NCBI GenBank assembly: GCA_009773755.1
Contig: WSZJ01000005.1
Coordinates: 36,132-100,131 of the forward strand
Source of the DNA: Planctomycetota bacterium
GTDB lineage: Bacteria > Planctomycetota > MHYJ01 > WSZJ01
Length of the DNA stretch: 64,000 nucleotides
Reading direction: 5' to 3'
A model generated the notes under the pieces. That model worked only from the letters and a program-made list of their open reading frames with translations. It did not search any database and had not been told where the DNA came from. Positions 59,826 through 64,000 of the stretch are shown in pieces. The stretch's first letter is position 1; each line of letters starts with the position of its first letter. The translations under genes were made by a program, and so were the position numbers.

Positions 59826-61874
59826 CTACTTCACCCCGAACACCTTCGCCAGATCGAACGCCGCTTCCACCCCGACGATGAACGTCAGCCGGTCGTTCGG
59901 GTAGCCGACGACGTCTTCGTAATCGCGGCTGAAGAGGTTCTGGATGCCGCCGAAGACCCTCAGATTCCTGTCCAGGATCCACCACTCTGCGGCGAGGTCG
60001 AGCTTGAGGTAGCGGCGGTTCTTGACGCGATCGGCGGGCGCGGGGAAGTCGTAGAAGATCACGTCGTCGCGGCGGCCGACGAACCTCGTGCGGATCGAGG
60101 CCGAGACGCGCGGGTGGTCCTTTTGATCGGCCTTCGGGATGCCGTCCTCGTAGTTGAGCTGGAACGCAGCCCCGGCGAATCCCTCGTGGTCCGGCCGGCG
60201 GATGAGCGGCTGGCGCTCTTCGAAGGTGACGGAGGTGATGCTCGAGTGCGTGACGCGCGTCCGCTGGTAGGTGTAGCCGGCGTCGAAGCGCAGCCAGTCG
60301 ACGGGCTTGACGGCGACGGCGACTTCGACGCCGCGGGCGAGCGCGTTCCCTGCGTTCTGGAACGCCGGCGTGCCGCCGGTGAACTGGACGAGGCGGCGCA
60401 TGCGGTTTTCGAAGAAGGTGACGTCGGCCAGGAGGAGGTCGGAGCAGAGGCGCTGCTCGATGCCGATGTCCCAGGTGCGGGACATTTCCGGGCGGAGGTC
60501 GTCGTTCCCGAGGAAGAACGGGTTCGTGGAGAAGACCTCGACCATCGTCGGCGTTTTGATGCCGTTGGCGATCGAGGCGTGCGGCCTCGTGCCGGTTTCC
60601 TTCACGTCATAGGTCACGCCGAGCTTGCCGGTGTACCCGGTCCGGTACCCCGTGCTCTGGTCGACGCGCCCCGACAGCACGACTCCCAGCCGGTCCCAGG
60701 CCTCGAGCTTCGCCTGCGCGAACCCGCCGCGCGACTGCCGGCGCTCGTTGATTCCAAGCCCTGCGGAGAACGAGTCGGACGTCACCAGCTCTTCCCGGGC
60801 CCATTCCGCTCCGGCGCTGAGCACCAGTTTCAGATTCTCCCGGTCAAACACCGCCCCGTCCGTCTGCGCCCCCAGCCGCGTCCGCTCGAACTTGCTCTGG
60901 CTGTCGTAATCGAACGAGCCGAGGCTGTCGAAGCGGACGTCCTCGTCGAAGCGCCCCGCGCGAACGGACACGGTCCAGCCTTCCATGATCCGCTGCACGA
61001 GCTCCAGGCCGAGCACGAAATGCGTCGCGCGCTTCTCGCCGTTGCGATCCTCCCACGCGAACCGCGGGCCGGGATCGACCGCGAACTGGTCGGCGCGCTC
61101 GACGGCGAACCGTGCCGTGGCGCGGATCGTCGTGTGCTTCCCTAGCGCGTAGTCGAACCTCCCGACCGCCGTGGAGTTGTCGTAAGTGCTGTGCGAGAAG
61201 CGGCCGTTGCTGCGGTCGTAGCGGGAAATCGCGAACGTGAACCCGTATTCGCTCGTTCCGGTTTCGAAGCTCAGCTTCTCCCGCCAGACGCCGTATCTCC
61301 CGGCTTCCGCCGAAATGCGCGCGCGCGGCGAGCCTTCACCGCGCTTCGTGATCACGTGGACGACGCCGCTCATCGCGTCGGCGCCCCAGACGGACGACCC
61401 GGCGCCGCGCACGATTTCCACGCGGTCGAAGCCGTCGGTCGTAAACCAGGCCAGATCGATCCCGCCGCCGTCCGAGTTCACCTCGACGCCGTCAACGAGC
61501 ACGAGGGCGTGATCGCTTTCGCCGCCGCGGATGAACAGGGAAGTGAGCCCGCCCTTCCCCGCGGTTTCGGCGATATGCACGCCCGGCGAAAACCGCAGCG
61601 CTTCGTGCAGATCCTCCTGCTGGCGAACCTCGATTTCGCGCTTCGAGACGATCGTGTAAGTCTCGGGCGCCAGCCGCTGCTCGACCTCCATCCTCTCCGC
61701 CGTCACAACCACCCCCTCGCCCGTCCGGGGCTTTTGCTCTTCCTTCTCCTTCACCTCCTCCTTCTTCTCCTCCTTCTCCTTGCCGTCCGCTTTCACTTCT
61801 TCTTTCTTCTCCTCCCCCCCCGCCTGCGCCCACCCCACCGCCGCCATGACCACCCACGCCATCACGATCCTCAT
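59826..61874 (-). CDS. btuB: TonB-dependent cobalamin receptor (BtuB-like)
   Basis: 682 residues from ATG 61874 (GGGAGG 5 nt upstream; the GTG at 61877 is too close). Signal MRIVMAWVVMAAVGWAQA, then an unusual Lys/Glu-rich segment (residues 20-48). EGVVVTAERMEV is TonB-box-like; plug domain 70-180 (VSKREIEVRQQEDLHEALRF, LFIRGGESDHALVLVDG, VEIVRGAGSSVWGADAMSGVVHVIT, quoted in pieces); beta-barrel to the end (LRVFGGIQNLFSRDYE). It imports B12 across the outer membrane. The B12 riboswitch upstream makes the substrate assignment strong. A B12 uptake ABC system is not in the window. Confidence 0.88.
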   Translation of the reverse strand: MRIVMAWVVMAAVGWAQAGGEEKKEEVKADGKEKEEKKEEVKEKEEQKPRTGEGVVVTAERMEVEQRLAPETYTIVSKREIEVRQQEDLHEALRFSPGVHIAETAGKGGLTSLFIRGGESDHALVLVDGVEVNSDGGGIDLAWFTTDGFDRVEIVRGAGSSVWGADAMSGVVHVITKRGEGSPRARISAEAGRYGVWREKLSFETGTSEYGFTFAISRYDRSNGRFSHSTYDNSTAVGRFDYALGKHTTIRATARFAVERADQFAVDPGPRFAWEDRNGEKRATHFVLGLELVQRIMEGWTVSVRAGRFDEDVRFDSLGSFDYDSQSKFERTRLGAQTDGAVFDRENLKLVLSAGAEWAREELVTSDSFSAGLGINERRQSRGGFAQAKLEAWDRLGVVLSGRVDQSTGYRTGYTGKLGVTYDVKETGTRPHASIANGIKTPTMVEVFSTNPFFLGNDDLRPEMSRTWDIGIEQRLCSDLLLADVTFFENRMRRLVQFTGGTPAFQNAGNALARGVEVAVAVKPVDWLRFDAGYTYQRTRVTHSSITSVTFEERQPLIRRPDHEGFAGAAFQLNYEDGIPKADQKDHPRVSASIRTRFVGRRDDVIFYDFPAPADRVKNRRYLKLDLAAEWWILDRNLRVFGGIQNLFSRDYEDVVGYPNDRLTFIVGVEAAFDLAKVFGVK

Positions 61875-61901
61875 CACGACCTCCCGACTACGGGCCGGAG
61901 C

Positions 61902-61944
61902 AAAAAAAATCTCCGCATCCCCCTTTTCAGGGAGATACGGAGAT
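61902..61944 (-). terminator. Expression-platform terminator of the cobalamin riboswitch
   Basis: Minus strand: ATCTCCGTATCTCCC, a short loop CTGAAAA, then GGGGATGCGGAGAT followed by eight U (61909-61902). It lies between the aptamer and the btuB start, so high B12 is expected to favour termination. Confidence 0.85.
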
Positions 61945-62030
61945 GTTCGCCCGTCTTCGACTCTCCGAGCGGCGCGCGCCTCTTTTCCGGAAGCGACGCC
62001 TCGCCCCGGTACCCGGGGACGATGTGCACA

Positions 62031-62205
62031 GACAGGTCTTCTGGCTCCCGGATCGCACTACTCCCCGGCCTTCCCACCCCGCGCGGCTCTCCGGCCTTCA
62101 GCCGAGCATTGGGGCAGTGGCGTTCGGGTTTCGTCCCCGGTTACAGCGGCGGGACCGCCGCGGAGTTGCACCGCGTTCCCTTGACTGTGCGGGAGGGACG
62201 GTAGG
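62031..62205 (-). ncRNA. Cobalamin riboswitch aptamer
   Basis: On the minus strand the conserved pieces occur in order: AAGGGAA, GGTGCAACTCC, a CCCGCCGCTGTAA-type junction, GCCACTG, GGGAAGG, and the B12 box AGCCAGAAGACCTGTC (62046-62031). It is placed before btuB and a rho-independent terminator, giving a classical transcription-attenuating B12 switch. The exact 5' end is approximate. Its promoter must lie in or near the start of the divergent gene at 62243. Confidence 0.9.
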
Positions 62206-62242
62206 ACGATGGCGCACGGGCGTCAACGAATCGGAGCGCCGG

Positions 62243-62944
62243 ATGTCCGCTGAAGCCAAAGGGGAATGCGAAGCGCTGAAGATCGCGCGCGCGACGGTGA
62301 CCAAGGCGAAGCTCCGCTTCCCCAAGGTCCCCGCGGAGCTTCAGGGCGTGTTCTTCAAGTACCGCAACTGGTGCTGGGGGTCGCTGGAAACGCCGATCGC
62401 CGACCCGTACGAGTACGATTTGTGGGGGCGGCGGATTCTCGAGGAGCACACCGATTTCGGACGGCGCGTCCGCCGTCGCGGGCTCGGCAATCTGGTGATG
62501 CTGGGGCAGGGCGGCCACGGGGAGAACGCCATGGCGCTGACCTGGGTGCTCGTCCGCCGCCCGCTCGAGATCGTCCTTCAGCTCACCCAGGGAGACGACC
62601 GCACGGATCCGGCGGCGGCGCGCAAGGCCTGGGACCATGCCATCGCGGCCTGCGACGAGCTGCTGGATCTTGTGGAAGCGGGAGACCCGTCGCCCACGCG
62701 CCCGCTCGGACGCGAATTCGACCGGTTCGTGCTGTGCGGCTCGGATTTCTACGGCGCGGGGAAACTCGAGGATTTTGGCGAGCTGGCGCCGTATGACCCC
62801 TCGGCGCCGCCGGCGCCGCCGCTTCCGCCTTCGACTTCGCTTGGCCCGCGCGTCTTCATCGGCAATCCGAAGATCGTGATTCCGGCGGCGCTCGAGAGGG
62901 CGCGCGCGTGCCGGAAGGCGGGGAAGAACCCTGCGGCGCCGTGA
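62243..62944 (+). CDS. Hypothetical protein
   Basis: 233 residues from ATG 62243 with CGGAG upstream. I do not recognise a family. It has a helical N-terminus (EALKIARATVTKAKLRFPK), a Trp/Tyr-rich part (FKYRNWCWGSLETPIADPYEYDLWG, quoted as FKYRNWCWG and DPYEYDLWG) and a Pro-rich segment near 185 (APPAPPLPPS). No signal or membrane helix. Only 37 nt separate it from the riboswitch on the other strand, so the two promoters probably overlap, and cobalamin-linked expression is possible but unsupported. Confidence 0.55.
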   Translation: MSAEAKGECEALKIARATVTKAKLRFPKVPAELQGVFFKYRNWCWGSLETPIADPYEYDLWGRRILEEHTDFGRRVRRRGLGNLVMLGQGGHGENAMALTWVLVRRPLEIVLQLTQGDDRTDPAAARKAWDHAIAACDELLDLVEAGDPSPTRPLGREFDRFVLCGSDFYGAGKLEDFGELAPYDPSAPPAPPLPPSTSLGPRVFIGNPKIVIPAALERARACRKAGKNPAAP

Positions 62945-63271
62945 GGGCCGCCGGTCAGAGCGCGCGCAAAAATCACGCGCGTCAGGCTGCCGAGGCGACC
63001 CGATGAGCGAAACGAAGGCCTCGACCGCTTCCTGGTCCGAACGCTTCCAAAGGTCACCTGCGTCGCCTTCTGGTCCGCCATCGCCGGCCAGCCTGGACCG
63101 GAAGCCGATGAATTACGACCCTGAGAACGTGAGCAACGGTCGCCCGGAGGCGTGCGGCGTCGGCCCGTCCGGCGCGCCCCGATTGCCCCGGTTCTTCACA
63201 TCCGCCTCACGCGCGCGCCGGATGGGCTGACGTCGCGCGCCGCAGGGCGATTGTTGCTAGCGTTCTCAGCT
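62945..63271. other. 327-nt stretch without a supported gene
   Basis: Two short overlapping frames exist on opposite strands (75 and 110 codons) but both lack a Shine-Dalgarno and have Ser/Pro/Arg-rich, domain-free products. I see no hairpin with a U-tract and no repeat shared with the rest of the window. Confidence 0.5.
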
Positions 63272-64000
63272 TCAGGGTTTCTTGCGTCCCCGCGGGGCCG
63301 AAGCGTCCAGGCAGGCGCAGATATCCTGGTGAAGCGCCTGCGCCGAGGCGTAGCGAAGTTCGCGGTGGGCGGCGAGCGCCTTCACGGCGATCGCCTGGAT
63401 ACCCGGGGGGCCGGCCGGACCGTCTGCGGGCGACCTCAGGGTAAGAATGCTGTGGAGGATTGCGCCGAGGGCGTCGAGGTCGGTCGCGATTTCGGGTCCC
63501 GCCGGGCCGGCCGCCGAACGCGCTGCGCCCCAGTCTGCGATCAGGAGTTCCCCGTTGTCGCCGACGAGGATGTGCGCGGGCTTGAGGTCGCGGTGGACGA
63601 CTCCCTTTGAATGCGCGTAGGCGACGCCAAGGCAGAGAGTGCCGAAAACCCGAAGGAGCTTTTCGAGCGACCACCGCTTTGCAAGCGCCTTGTCCCCGCT
63701 CGCGATGTCCCTGAGCATGGAGCCCAGGTCGCGGCCCTTGAACCGCTTCAGGAAAGGCGCGACGCCCGCCTCGCCGGGTCGGGGGACGAAGCGCAGGGCG
63801 AGCTCCTGCGGGAGGTCGTTGAGGAGTAGTTTTGCGGCCTCGTCCGCGTCGATGGCGGGGTCCCAGGCTTCGAGGAGACGTCCGATCCCGGCGCCGGACC
63901 CGGACCCCATGGGAGCCATGCGGACGCCAGAAGGCACGCGGACGGCGGAGCCGCTGGGCCGGAGCGAGTCCAGGGCGCGCGCGGCGCTGCCTGCATGCAT
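63272..64000 (-). CDS. Kinase-array relative, partial and probably a pseudokinase
   Basis: The 3' 242 codons; the 5' end lies beyond the window. It aligns with the K1-K6 kinases but is shortened: the glycine loop reads GSGSGAGIG, a block of ~25 residues around the alphaC/beta4 region is missing, and FKGRDLGSML resumes. The catalytic loop is HRDLKPAHIL, with His in place of the Mg-binding Asn, then IADWG. The activation segment (PEQAEG in relatives) is absent. It ends after the kinase lobe (LHQDICACLDASAPRGRKKP) with no linker or C-lectin domain. Likely a regulatory pseudokinase or decayed copy. Confidence 0.75.
   Translation of the reverse strand: MHAGSAARALDSLRPSGSAVRVPSGVRMAPMGSGSGAGIGRLLEAWDPAIDADEAAKLLLNDLPQELALRFVPRPGEAGVAPFLKRFKGRDLGSMLRDIASGDKALAKRWSLEKLLRVFGTLCLGVAYAHSKGVVHRDLKPAHILVGDNGELLIADWGAARSAAGPAGPEIATDLDALGAILHSILTLRSPADGPAGPPGIQAIAVKALAAHRELRYASAQALHQDICACLDASAPRGRKKP

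Noticed and set aside
63003..63230. 75-codon plus-strand frame
   Set aside because: No Shine-Dalgarno, no domain, an equally long frame on the other strand.
1..64000. CRISPR array
   Set aside because: The tandem words are degenerate, 6-10 nt long and have no constant repeat-spacer layout; no cas gene is seen.
1..64000. Diversity-generating retroelement
   Set aside because: Only target-like tails are present; there is no reverse transcriptase, accessory gene or template repeat in the window.
1..64000. tRNA or rRNA genes
   Set aside because: I found no T-loop GGTTCGAATC-type motif in a cloverleaf context and no rRNA words.

Overview
The window looks like a chromosomal segment of a high-GC member of the Planctomycetota or a close relative. 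The clues are several Ser/Thr kinases with a C-terminal sulfatase-modifying-factor-like (FGE/C-lectin) domain, a small Sm-like protein of a type I associate with planctomycetes, HEAT and TPR proteins, and an MEP-pathway dxr close to rseP. This placement is inference from gene content; there is no rRNA, tRNA or marker gene here to confirm it.

Left third (1-24.9 kb): the 3' end of lgt, a GAF-type methionine sulfoxide reductase-like gene and two tandem REC-PilZ genes, then an unusual minus-strand array of six paralogous kinase-FGE genes (K1-K6, 974-1026 residues each). K1 follows a GAF-PAS sensor gene. K2-K6 lie almost end to end from 23661 down to 7139, interrupted only by a DRE-TIM lyase gene and its 83-residue partner. 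All six share an N-terminal helical domain, a DWG-type kinase domain, a coiled coil, a linker with a CxC plus a later Cys, a PEGA-like strand region and a C-lectin domain whose last ~45 residues are strongly diversified. A ParA ATPase lies upstream of K6, and a truncated, probably inactive relative is cut by the right edge.

Middle (25-48.4 kb): a REC-like protein, a CPBP protease homolog with an altered motif, a translationally coupled chain (small coiled coil, HEAT protein, GH57), then a glycogen/sugar cluster (sugar dehydrogenase lipoprotein, galT, glgA, DUF4912). After these come secreted proteins of unknown role, a third REC-PilZ-like gene, an MFS transporter, a UbiA prenyltransferase, the Sm-like gene, rseP, a TPR gene that looks 5'-truncated, and dxr. 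Many gaps here hold long quasi-palindromes built from degenerate 6-10 nt words. Several start right at a stop codon.

Right part (48.4-59.7 kb) is a defence/toxin-antitoxin island: AbiEi/AbiEii with a 38-bp operator-like dyad, DUF2283/DUF4258, XRE-ImmA/IrrE with PIN, a DUF2075 helicase with a GIY-YIG protein, a radC pseudogene hit by palindromic inserts, and a second XRE-ImmA/IrrE module with a DUF4411 PIN toxin. The window closes with btuB behind a cobalamin riboswitch and intrinsic terminator, an unknown gene, and the partial kinase-like gene.
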